A stretch of 32,376 bases of DNA from Ramlibacter sp. (GTDB taxonomy: Bacteria; Pseudomonadota; Gammaproteobacteria; Burkholderiales; Burkholderiaceae_C), in NCBI GenBank assembly GCA_021323335.1, contig JAJTCN010000021.1:1-32376 (forward strand), given 5' to 3'. Positions within the stretch are counted from its first letter, which is position 1. Each line of letters starts with the position of its first letter. Both the position numbers and the translations under genes were made by a program. Shown here piece after piece: positions 17,322 through 24,646 of the stretch. Under the pieces are notes generated by a model that worked only from the letters and a program-made list of their open reading frames with translations, was not told the origin of the DNA and did no database searches.

Positions 17322-17672
17322 ATGAGCCAGATGATCGAATCGTTCATGAACGCCGGTGCCTCTCTCAGCGCCCAGCCGCTGGAGCTCGAGGACGCCGACG
17401 GGACGTCGCCGCGCGGCGCCGTGCTGGTGCAGGGAGCGCACCCGCTGCATTCGGTCAAGGTGCAACTGCAGGTCCGCGTGGGCACGGTCGCCATGACCCT
17501 CGGCGAACTGCTTGCGGCGCGGGAGCGCGAAGTGCTGCGCCTGGAACGCACGGTCGAAGATCCCGTCGACCTGGTCCTGGACGGTCGCGTCGTGGCCCGG
17601 GGCGACCTCGTGGCCGTCGATGGGTCTTTCGCGGTGCGCATCACCGAGCTGCCGTTGCCGCTGGCCTTGTAA
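17322..17672 (+). CDS. fliN: C-ring protein FliN
   Basis: FliN forms the lower part of the C ring and docks FliH-FliI complexes. The 116-residue product has a variable N-terminal third and a C-terminal SpoA domain: V-K-V-Q-L-Q-V-R-V-G, then L-E-R-T-V-E-D-P-V-D-L-V-L-D-G-R-V-V-A-R-G-D-L-V, closing with F-A-V-R-I-T-E-L. This is an ordinary FliN. I prefer ATG 17322 because AGGAG lies eight bases upstream; an ATG at 17301 that touches the preceding stop would add seven residues. One base separates it from the next gene. Confidence 0.92.
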   Translation: MSQMIESFMNAGASLSAQPLELEDADGTSPRGAVLVQGAHPLHSVKVQLQVRVGTVAMTLGELLAAREREVLRLERTVEDPVDLVLDGRVVARGDLVAVDGSFAVRITELPLPLAL

Positions 17673-17673
17673 G

Positions 17674-17919
17674 GTGACAACCGCCACGGCCCTGCGCTCC
17701 TTGCTCCAACGGAGCACCGGAGCCCTTGCATCGATGGTCAAGCACCTGCCGCGGGACGCGCGCGGCGTTCCTGCCCGCCTGGGGAGCGTAGCGCTCACGC
17801 CCCAGGCGAGTGTCCACGTGGTGAAGTGGCACGGCGAGGAATACCTGCTGGCATGCACCCCCCAGCAGGTGACCGTCCTGTCGCAGCGCAAGGCTGCCGG
17901 TGAAGGGGAGGCCTCATGA
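17674..17919 (+). CDS. fliO: FliO-like protein lacking a membrane helix
   Basis: FliO assists assembly of the FliP ring. Between fliN and fliP a GTG-started frame of 81 residues ends with the recognisable FliO cytoplasmic motif: A-L-T-P-Q-A-S-V-H-V-V, then E-E-Y-L-L-A-C-T-P-Q-Q-V-T-V-L. Normal FliO has a membrane helix before this domain. Here the first 40 residues are polar and contain no such helix, and the frame cannot be extended without running deep into fliN. The start lies one base after the fliN stop, without a clear ribosome site, so coupling is likely. The stop overlaps fliP (ATGA). Confidence 0.75.
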   Translation: MTTATALRSLLQRSTGALASMVKHLPRDARGVPARLGSVALTPQASVHVVKWHGEEYLLACTPQQVTVLSQRKAAGEGEAS

Positions 17920-18635
17920 GAACCACGCGCCTCCTGCTGGTCGTGCTGGCAGCCGCGGCGGTTTCCTGCCCGCATGCCGCCGTCGCTGCAGCGGAACGCG
18001 GACCGGCCGACACCGCGCAGGCGGTCCGCGTCGTGTTGGGGCTGAGCGTGCTCGCCGTGCTGCCGGCGCTCCTGATCTGCGTCACGTCCTTCCTGCGCAT
18101 CATCATCGTGTTGTCGATGTTGCGGCACGCGATCGGCATGCCCGAGACTCCCCCGAATCCCGTGCTGATCGGGCTGGCGCTGTTCTTCACTCTCTTCACC
18201 ATGTCGCCGGTGCTGATGAACCTGAACGAGAACGCGTTCCAGCCGTTCATGAACGGTGCCCTTGGCATGGAAGACGCTTACGCCAAGGGCCTGGCGCCGC
18301 TGCGCGAGTTCATGGTCAAGCAGACTCGGGAGCAGGACCTGGCGCTCGTCGTCGAGCTGTCGAGGGCCACGCCCCCGCAAGGCATGCAGGACATCGGCAC
18401 CCTGCAGCTCATCCCCGCCTTCATGCTGTCGGAACTTCGCGCCGCGTTCCAGATCGGCTTTCTCGTTTTCTTGCCCTTCCTCCTGATCGACCTGGTCGTC
18501 TCTTCGGTCCTGATGTCCCTCGGGATGATGATGATGCCGCCGACCACCGTGGCCCTCCCCATCAAGGTCCTCATGTTCGTGCTCGTCGACGGCTGGTCGC
18601 TGCTCTTGAAGGCACTCGTGGGCTCGTTCCACTGA
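17916..18635 (+). CDS. fliP: Flagellar export gate protein FliP
   Basis: FliP forms the core pentamer of the export gate together with FliQ and FliR. The 239-residue product has a cleavable signal peptide (about 1-25), as is usual for FliP, and the strongly conserved stretch T-S-F-L-R-I-I-I-V-L-S-M-L-R near residue 58. A second signature follows, L-I-P-A-F-M-L-S-E-L-R-A-A-F-Q-I-G-F, and then L-G-M-M-M-M-P-P. In most genomes fliP is directly followed by fliQ. Here it is followed by a sigma factor, and fliQ is the first gene of the operon. Confidence 0.97.
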   Translation: MRTTRLLLVVLAAAAVSCPHAAVAAAERGPADTAQAVRVVLGLSVLAVLPALLICVTSFLRIIIVLSMLRHAIGMPETPPNPVLIGLALFFTLFTMSPVLMNLNENAFQPFMNGALGMEDAYAKGLAPLREFMVKQTREQDLALVVELSRATPPQGMQDIGTLQLIPAFMLSELRAAFQIGFLVFLPFLLIDLVVSSVLMSLGMMMMPPTTVALPIKVLMFVLVDGWSLLLKALVGSFH

Positions 18636-18642
18636 GGGTGGC

Positions 18643-19404
18643 GTGGACCACGCGACGCATCCGGAGGACGAAAGGCTGCTGTGGCGGCGGTTGCGCGGCG
18701 CGGGGGACGAGCAGGCACGCGAGCGCCTGCTGGATCTTCACCTGCCGTACGCGAAAGTCGTCGCGGCTTCCTACTTTTCCAGGCGCTTCCACGACGAGAT
18801 CGAATTTGGCGACTACCAACAGCTGGCGTGCGTCGGGCTGCTGGAGGCGATGGACCGGTTCGATCCCGCGCGCGGCGTGCAGTTCCGGACCTTCGCCGCG
18901 CGCCGGATGCATGGAGCCATCCTCAACGGGCTGGAAAAACTCACCGAGAAGCAGCAGCAGATCGCCGTGCGGCAGCGCCTGCGGGCGGAGCGGCTGCAGG
19001 ACGTGCGCGAGGGCGCGCTGGCGCAAACGGCTTCAGCGGCCGGCGCGCCGCAGACATCGGAGCAACTGATGCGCTTCGTGGCGGAGGTGGGCGTGGGGCT
19101 GGCGGTATGCTGGATGCTCGAAGGCACCGCGATGGTCGAACGGCCGGGGGCGACGGGCACCGCACACTTCTACGAAGGCGTGCAACTCAGGCAGCTGCGC
19201 GAAAGGCTGCTGCGTGCCGTCGAGCGCCTGCCCACCCAGGAGCGCACCGTGTTGAAAAGCCATTACATGCAGGACGTCCCGTTCGAGCGCATCGCGGCCG
19301 ACCTGCAGCTCACGAAGGGGCGCATCTCGCAGATCCACAAGCAGGCCCTGCTGCACGTGCGCAAGATGCTGGGCACCGCTGCCGACTGGGATCTGTCTTG
19401 CTAG
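18643..19404 (+). CDS. fliA: FliA-family (sigma-28-like) sigma factor
   Basis: The 253-residue product is a group 3 sigma-70 factor. Region 2 spans about 25-100 (L-H-L-P-Y-A-K-V-V-A, Y-Q-Q-L-A-C-V-G-L-L-E-A-M-D-R-F-D, V-Q-F-R-T-F-A-A-R-R-M-H-G-A-I). Region 4 spans about 185-242 with the helix-turn-helix I-A-A-D-L-Q-L-T-K-G-R-I-S-Q-I-H. Length and context fit FliA. Region 3 is poorly conserved: the D-W-x-P-R motif after the R-x-x-G-A segment of FliA is missing, and residues 145-165 form an odd hydrophobic stretch. Promoter choice may thus differ from classical sigma-28. GTG 18643 starts seven bases after fliP. No flgM (anti-sigma) is seen. Confidence 0.84.
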   Translation: MDHATHPEDERLLWRRLRGAGDEQARERLLDLHLPYAKVVAASYFSRRFHDEIEFGDYQQLACVGLLEAMDRFDPARGVQFRTFAARRMHGAILNGLEKLTEKQQQIAVRQRLRAERLQDVREGALAQTASAAGAPQTSEQLMRFVAEVGVGLAVCWMLEGTAMVERPGATGTAHFYEGVQLRQLRERLLRAVERLPTQERTVLKSHYMQDVPFERIAADLQLTKGRISQIHKQALLHVRKMLGTAADWDLSC

Positions 19405-19418
19405 GGAGTGCACAAGCC

Positions 19419-20567
19419 ATGGAACCGACCGCCGCCGCGCGCGCCAACCGACTGCGGCAATTGCAGGGCTATCTCGCGCAGGACCCTGCCAACGCCCACC
19501 TGCTCGCCGAAGTCTGCGAGGCGGCGCTGGCCGCCGGCGAGCACGACACCGCCCTGTCCGCCATCGAGGTGGCCGAGGCGCACCGGCTGGAGCCCGCTGC
19601 TTGGCTGCACCGGCGCGTGCACGTCGCCATGGCGCGTTGCGAGTGGGACGAAGCCCTCGCGCTGCTTGCGCGCGTGCAGGCCGTCGCCGGCCACCACGCC
19701 GCGCTGCTGCACGACGTCGCGCTGGTGCACCTGTGCGCGGGCCACCACGCGGCCTGCCGCGATGCCGTGGCCCCCGCGATCGCCCAGCCGGGGACCGACG
19801 CCGAACTGCTGGGTCGCCTGCAAGTCCTCTGGCTGCGCTCCATGCATCACCTCGGGCTGCTGCCGGAAGCCTGGCAGTGGGTCGAGCAGCAGCAAGCGAG
19901 CGGCGGCCTGCAGCGGCAAGCCATGGGCGTCGCTGCCCTCGTCGCCGTCGATCTCGAGCGCTTTGCCGCAGCCACTGCGCTCGCCGACGAAGCGCTGCTC
20001 GAGCCCCAGCCGACGGCCGAGGCCCTCGTTTCCGCCGCCTACGTGGCACTCGCGCGCCGGCAGGCGGACCGGGCCGAGGGCCTGCTGCGGCGCGCGCTGC
20101 AAGTCAATCCGCGCGACGGCCGGACCTGGTCCGCGCTCGGGCTCGCCAGCTTGCTCGCCGGTGACGTGCCCGAAGCGCGCCGGCACCTCGAACAGGCGAT
20201 CCGCACGCTGCCCGGCCACATCGGCACGTGGCATGCGCTCGGCTGGGCGTGCCTGCTGCTGCGGGACCTGGTGGCGGCTCGCGATGCCTTCGCGCACGCC
20301 CTGGAGCTGGATCGCAACTTCGGCGAGAGCCATGCGGCGATGGCCCTGGTGCTCCTGATGGAAGGCAGCGCCAGTGAATCGGCGCATCACCTGCGCGTGG
20401 CAGAACGCCTGGACAGCCGCAGCGTGACCGCGGGATACGTGCGCGCCGTGGCCGGCGGCCAGCTGGGGGACGCCAGGTCGGTTCGCGCCCTGGCCGAACG
20501 CCTGCTGGACCGCCCCGGGTTCTTCGGCGGGCGCCTGAGCGACAGCCTGCCGCCGGCCCGGAACTAG
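19419..20567 (+). CDS. Tetratricopeptide repeat protein ending the operon
   Basis: The 382-residue product has no signal peptide and is built of helix-turn-helix units with TPR spacing; the clearest are at about 215-250 (A-D-R-A-E-G-L-L-R-R-A-L-Q-V-N-P), 250-285 (E-A-R-R-H-L-E-Q-A-I-R-T-L-P) and 285-318 (A-R-D-A-F-A-H-A-L-E-L-D). TPR proteins are protein-binding scaffolds. Its place 14 bases after the sigma factor, with AGGGAG before ATG 19419, makes it part of the flagellar operon. It could be a cytosolic export chaperone, an assembly factor or a regulator of the sigma factor; the sequence does not decide. Longer in-frame starts would run through fliA and are unlikely. Confidence 0.87.
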   Translation: MEPTAAARANRLRQLQGYLAQDPANAHLLAEVCEAALAAGEHDTALSAIEVAEAHRLEPAAWLHRRVHVAMARCEWDEALALLARVQAVAGHHAALLHDVALVHLCAGHHAACRDAVAPAIAQPGTDAELLGRLQVLWLRSMHHLGLLPEAWQWVEQQQASGGLQRQAMGVAALVAVDLERFAAATALADEALLEPQPTAEALVSAAYVALARRQADRAEGLLRRALQVNPRDGRTWSALGLASLLAGDVPEARRHLEQAIRTLPGHIGTWHALGWACLLLRDLVAARDAFAHALELDRNFGESHAAMALVLLMEGSASESAHHLRVAERLDSRSVTAGYVRAVAGGQLGDARSVRALAERLLDRPGFFGGRLSDSLPPARN

Positions 20568-20571
20568 TTGC

Positions 20572-20599
20572 TTGCGTTCGCCGGGCGCGTCCGTATGAT
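20572..20599 (+). promoter_or_regulatory. Candidate sigma-70 promoter for the DUF805 gene
   Basis: TTGCGT at 20572-20577 and TATGAT at 20594-20599 are separated by 16 bases. The start of transcription would be about 20606, giving a leader of about 20 bases that holds the ribosome site GAGGAGGGG (20615-20623). Confidence 0.5.
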
Positions 20600-20627
20600 G
20601 GCCTCGCTTACAACGAGGAGGGGTTCC

Positions 20628-21002
20628 ATGGACTTCAAGACAGCCGTCATCCGTTGCCTGCGGGACAAGTACGTCGACTTCAACGGTCGCGCGGGACGCT
20701 CGGAATACTGGTGGTTCTTCCTGGCCTGCGTCGGTGTTGCCGTCGTGTTCCAGGCCTTGCGGCTCGAGATGCTCGGCTTCCTGGCCAACCTCGCGTTGCT
20801 GCTGCCTTCCCTGGCCGTGGGCGCACGCCGCCTGCACGACATGGGCAAGAGCGGCTGGTTCCAGCTGGTGTGGCTGATCCCCTTCATCGGCTGGGCGATC
20901 ATGATCTACTGGCTGGTGCAGCCCAGCGCGCCGGCCAACGAGTACGGCGAGGGCCCGGCCGTCGCCACCGACATCACCGCGGTGCCGCCCGGCGCCGTCT
21001 GA
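20628..21002 (+). CDS. DUF805 inner-membrane protein
   Basis: The 124-residue product has the DUF805 (YhaH-like) pattern: an N-terminal Y-V-D-F-N-G-R-A-G-R-S-E-Y-W-W-F, three membrane helices, the central R-R-L-H-D-M-G-K-S-G-W motif, and a helix with I-G-W-A-I-M-I-Y-W. The family is widespread and of unknown function. ATG 20628 follows a strong GAGGAGGGG; a TTG 20 codons upstream can be ignored. It has its own candidate promoter, so it is probably not part of the flagellar operon. The stop is one base from the stop of the convergent pilus operon. Confidence 0.92.
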   Translation: MDFKTAVIRCLRDKYVDFNGRAGRSEYWWFFLACVGVAVVFQALRLEMLGFLANLALLLPSLAVGARRLHDMGKSGWFQLVWLIPFIGWAIMIYWLVQPSAPANEYGEGPAVATDITAVPPGAV

Positions 21003-21003
21003 C

Positions 21004-21483
21004 TCAATAGATCAGCGTCACGCCGACCGTGTCCCGGTAGGTGCCGGCGCTGACGTCCTGTCCCGCCGGAATGCGCCCGTAGATCACGAACGTGGCGAAG
21101 GCGGAGCTTCGGTTCGGGATCGACAGGGTCGCCGACATCGTGTTCACGTTGTCGGTGGCGCCCCACACGTTGGTGCGGCCGACGTCACGGTACAGGCCGT
21201 AGGCCAGCGTGTCGCCGGAGCCTCCGGTGTGCAGCAGCCGCCGCGCGCTCACGGTGGCTCCGTTGATCCCCTGGTCCACCCGCATCAGCAGCGTGGTGTG
21301 TTGCGGGCCGCCGTCCCGCGCGCAGGTGACGGTGACGTTGGCCAGGCTGTCGTTCGGCGCCGGCGAGAAGAAGTCGTAAGCGCCGAAGCCGAGGCTGCCG
21401 CCGGACACCAGCCGGCACACCACGGCGGCCGGCGCCGCCAGCGGCGCCAGGCACAGCACAAGCAGCAGCAGGGCTCTACTCAC
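21004..21483 (-). CDS. Distal spore-coat-U domain pilus subunit
   Basis: The 159-residue product has a signal peptide (cleavage after about A-P-A, residue 19) and one SCPU domain, with cysteines at the mature start (V-V-C-R-L) and in V-T-V-T-C-A-R-D, and a C terminus S-A-G-T-Y-R-D-T-V-G-V-T-L-I-Y typical of pilins that donate a strand to a chaperone. By position, last after the usher, it corresponds to the tip subunit CsuE of Csu pili, but CsuE has two domains and this has one. I chose the GTG at 21483, eight bases after AAGGAAGG; a TTG at 21489 is too close to that site. It overlaps the usher stop. Confidence 0.87.
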   Translation of the reverse strand: MSRALLLLVLCLAPLAAPAAVVCRLVSGGSLGFGAYDFFSPAPNDSLANVTVTCARDGGPQHTTLLMRVDQGINGATVSARRLLHTGGSGDTLAYGLYRDVGRTNVWGATDNVNTMSATLSIPNRSSAFATFVIYGRIPAGQDVSAGTYRDTVGVTLIY

Positions 21484-23890
21484 AGACAAGGCCTTCCTTC
21501 AGTTCGTGCACCGGCTCCGGGAACGTCGGCACCGTCATGCGGCAGGTGTACGCGCGGTCCTGGATCCGCAGGCTGCCGGTGTACACCCCGGCCTCCGCAT
21601 TTTCCAGGTAGAAGTCCCCGGCGGAGCCGGTTTCGATGGCCACCGAGCCCGCGTCGCCGGCCATCGTCCACGACCGGGCGACGATCGGCTTGCGTTCGCC
21701 GCCCCGCACCTGCCAGGCCGTGCCGGCCACCGCGTTGACCTTGCGCACGCCGAAGTCGACGATGGTGCCGCTGCGGTAGCTGGGAGCGATGGTGCGCCTG
21801 CGCTCCGTCATCGTGTATTGCATGCCCAGCTCCTTGTCGTTGATGGTGATGTCCTGGCGCCCGAACGAGCCCACCTGCGGCAGGAACAGCCGGCCCAGGG
21901 CATCGGTGCGGCCCTGCGGCTGGTTGTTCAGGAGGATCTCCACGTCCTTCTGCGGCACGCCCAGCTTGACCAGGGCGAAGCCGTCGGTCACCTGCCGCGT
22001 CATCCCCCAGTATCCATCCAGCGCGACCAGCGCGCCCGACACCTGCCCCAGCACGTACGTCCCGCCCTGCCCGCCGGGGGTCGTCTGCGCGTACAGGCTG
22101 GCGCTGGCCGGCCGCAGGTTCAGGTCCGCCGCCAGGAACGACGAGCGCTGCGACGAGCCGCCGTCGGCGGAGCTGACCGTGGTGCCCACCCGGTAGCCGA
22201 AGCCCTCCCCCGCCGGCAGCTGCTTGCCCGCCTGCACCTCGAAGTCGCGGATGCCCGACTGGCTCTGCGCCGTGGTGCTCACCCAGTGGTCGTTCTCCAG
22301 GTCGGCGCGCAGGTAGACGTTGAAGGCCGACCCGTCCTTGCCGTTGACGCGGGTCGTCTGGTATTCCGCGAAGAGGCTGACCTTGCGCGAGAGATTCGTG
22401 GACAGCCGCGCGAAGCGGTTGTCCTGCGTCTCGGCCGCCTTGACGCTGCGCACCCAGTCGGCGGAGAAGTTCAGGCGCCACCAGCTCGTGGCGAAGCCGA
22501 TGCGCGTCTCGCGCCGCGGGAACGGGTTGTCCAGGGTGGTGGCGAAGCTGTGGAAGCGGTCGCCGAATTGCCGCCGTCCCAGCACCAGGGACCCCAGCGG
22601 CGACTGGTAGGTGTAGCGCGCCGACCAGCCGTTGGCGCTGGTGCCGGCTGCGCGGTCCGTATGGCGCATCAGGTCCACCGCCAGCAGCCCCGCGCGGTCG
22701 CTGCGCAGCGTGATGCCGGCGCCGACGTTGTGGAAATCCGCGTTGCCTTCGCCGCCGGCCGACACCGTGAGGTCGTCGCTCAGTCCGTAGCGGTGGTACC
22801 CCTGCCAGGCGCTCTCGCGGTAGACGAAGGTGTTGGTCTCGGAGATGTCCGAGCGCTTGCCGGCGAAGTAGTTGTACTCGTGGAAGCCCTTCGCCAGCAC
22901 GGTATCGGCAAAGAGGAACGGCTGTTCGATGATCTGCTGGCGGCCCGCGGAGTCCGTCACGACGACGCGCACGGTCCGGGTGCCGCCGCTGAGAAGCAGG
23001 TTGTCCAGGGTGATCGGCCCCGGCGCCACGCGGCCCCGGTAGATCGTGGTGCCGTCCACCTGCACCTCCACGTCGGCGGGCAGCGTGGTGCTGGCATGGA
23101 TGTTGGCGGTGGGCTGGCGCACCAGGTCCGGCGCCAGGTCGTAGACCTTGGCGACCATCGCGCCCGCCCCCGTGATGGTGCTGCCGTACGGGCCGGCGTG
23201 CGAAACCACGTCGCCGGCGATGTAGCGGCGCGCGTTCTTGCGGTCGTCCCAGATGGCCTGGGTGGCGCCGCGCGTCACCCGCTTGCGGTCCGGTGACGAG
23301 TCCAGCCGCATCTCCTGGCGCAGCAGGATGCCCGCCACCCGGACGTTCAGGTCGGTGTCGGCCGCGACAACCGTGGGCCCCTGCGCCGGCTTCTCCACCC
23401 CGAGGCGGTAGCTGAGGACCAGGCTGTTCACCGGGTCCGACAAGGGCACGGGCGCGGCGCGGTTGGACAAGTCCACCTGCGTGCCGGCCAGCACGTCGGC
23501 GCGGAAATCGATGACCAGCCGCAGGTCCTGCTCTTCGAAGCGCACCGACGTGGCCCCCAGGCGGCGGGCGGAATACCAGGTTTCCCCGCCGTGTTCGCGC
23601 CGGGCCTGCTCGCGCGGCGCGATCTGGAGCTTGGGCAGGTCCGCGGCGGCGATCCAGAAATCGCCGTCCGCGATGCGCAGCACGGTGAACTCTCCGCGCT
23701 CCACGCCGTTGGTGCGCAGCGTGAGGATGGCGTGCTCCGGCTGCGCGGCCGCTCCCTGCGCCGCGGGCGCGCGCTGCTGGGGATGTGCCGTTGGGGCTGC
23801 GCAGCAGCCCATGGCAAGCAACAACAGGAAGGCGGGCGACGGCCACTGGCCGCCGGAAAAACGCTCAGAGGCAGCGCGCGGGATCGACAT
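21476..23890 (-). CDS. Outer-membrane usher of an archaic chaperone-usher pilus
   Basis: Ushers receive chaperone-subunit complexes and thread the growing pilus through the outer membrane. The 804-residue product has a signal peptide, an N-terminal domain with D-G-D-F-W-I-A-A-A-D-L, a long beta-barrel region, a plug-like insert near 255-300 (V-D-G-T-T-I-Y-R-G-R-V-A-P-G) and a C-terminal domain (R-A-Y-T-C-R-M-T-V-P). Length fits the CsuD/archaic group. It overlaps the chaperone gene by 26 bases and the distal subunit gene by a few bases. Confidence 0.95.
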   Translation of the reverse strand: MSIPRAASERFSGGQWPSPAFLLLLAMGCCAAPTAHPQQRAPAAQGAAAQPEHAILTLRTNGVERGEFTVLRIADGDFWIAAADLPKLQIAPREQARREHGGETWYSARRLGATSVRFEEQDLRLVIDFRADVLAGTQVDLSNRAAPVPLSDPVNSLVLSYRLGVEKPAQGPTVVAADTDLNVRVAGILLRQEMRLDSSPDRKRVTRGATQAIWDDRKNARRYIAGDVVSHAGPYGSTITGAGAMVAKVYDLAPDLVRQPTANIHASTTLPADVEVQVDGTTIYRGRVAPGPITLDNLLLSGGTRTVRVVVTDSAGRQQIIEQPFLFADTVLAKGFHEYNYFAGKRSDISETNTFVYRESAWQGYHRYGLSDDLTVSAGGEGNADFHNVGAGITLRSDRAGLLAVDLMRHTDRAAGTSANGWSARYTYQSPLGSLVLGRRQFGDRFHSFATTLDNPFPRRETRIGFATSWWRLNFSADWVRSVKAAETQDNRFARLSTNLSRKVSLFAEYQTTRVNGKDGSAFNVYLRADLENDHWVSTTAQSQSGIRDFEVQAGKQLPAGEGFGYRVGTTVSSADGGSSQRSSFLAADLNLRPASASLYAQTTPGGQGGTYVLGQVSGALVALDGYWGMTRQVTDGFALVKLGVPQKDVEILLNNQPQGRTDALGRLFLPQVGSFGRQDITINDKELGMQYTMTERRRTIAPSYRSGTIVDFGVRKVNAVAGTAWQVRGGERKPIVARSWTMAGDAGSVAIETGSAGDFYLENAEAGVYTGSLRIQDRAYTCRMTVPTFPEPVHELKEGLVCE

Positions 23891-24614
23891 CGAGCTTGCG
23901 ATCCGCGCTGACGCCTTCTCCTTCGACGCTCACGTTCAGCGTCTTCGCCCGGCGGCAGACCTCGGCCGGGATGTCGAGCGTGTACGTCTTCTGCGCGCCC
24001 GCCAGCGAGTACCAGCCCGCGATCTCCTGCTGGTGGCCCGCGCCGTCGCTGACGATCACCCGCACCACGCGGAAGTGCTGGTTGCCGCCGTTGCGCACCT
24101 GCAGGGACAGCTTGCCCTTGTCCAGGACGGGCTCGCCGACGTCCGCCTGCATGCGCGGCACCGCGGGCGGCAGGAAGATCGGCACGCCGAAGCGGAAGTA
24201 GACGGCGATCTGGGCGTTGCGCCCTTCCGGCGATGCCTCCGGCTGCTCCTCGATGAAGACCCGGTACGTGCGCTCGGTCGGCCCCGCGGGGGTCTTGGCG
24301 CCCACGCGCACGAGGCGGCGGCCGTCGGCTTCCACTTCCAGCTGGCGCGGAAAGTAGACGATGTCGCCGGAATCCTTGTAGATGTCGTTGCCCTGTTCGT
24401 CCTGCGTCCACTCCATCAGCTTGACCGACACCCGCAGGCGCGCCGGGGCGTGGTTCATGACGGTGATGGTCTCGCTCAACGCACCCGGGCGCAGTTCGAC
24501 GCGCACCGGGGAGACGGAGAAGTCGGAGCCCAGTGCGGGCACGAGGGCGCAGGCAGCCGCCGCGAAAGCGGCTGCCCGGGCGGCGTGCCGGCCGGCAATG
24601 CGAAAGGTCATCAT
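23865..24614 (-). CDS. Periplasmic pilus chaperone
   Basis: The 249-residue product has a signal peptide (about 1-30) and two immunoglobulin-like domains. The first opens with F-S-V-S-P-V-R-V-E-L and contains M-N-H-A-P-A-R-L-R-V-S-V, ending in the strand T-Y-R-V-F-I-E-E, which is the chaperone hallmark. The second has Y-F-R-F-G-V-P-I-F. It stabilises SCPU subunits by donor-strand complementation. The first of two consecutive ATGs was taken as the start; the ribosome site is weak. It lies between the minor pilin and the usher, as in csuABC-type operons. Confidence 0.94.
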   Translation of the reverse strand: MMTFRIAGRHAARAAAFAAAACALVPALGSDFSVSPVRVELRPGALSETITVMNHAPARLRVSVKLMEWTQDEQGNDIYKDSGDIVYFPRQLEVEADGRRLVRVGAKTPAGPTERTYRVFIEEQPEASPEGRNAQIAVYFRFGVPIFLPPAVPRMQADVGEPVLDKGKLSLQVRNGGNQHFRVVRVIVSDGAGHQQEIAGWYSLAGAQKTYTLDIPAEVCRRAKTLNVSVEGEGVSADRKLDVDPARCL

Positions 24615-24646
24615 GGACAGCGGCTTGGTGGGCCGACGCGGGAACT

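Noticed and set aside
21506..23296. A 596-codon plus-strand frame opposite the usher gene
   Set aside because: The product has no recognisable domain and mirrors the usher codons; the minus-strand usher is clear.
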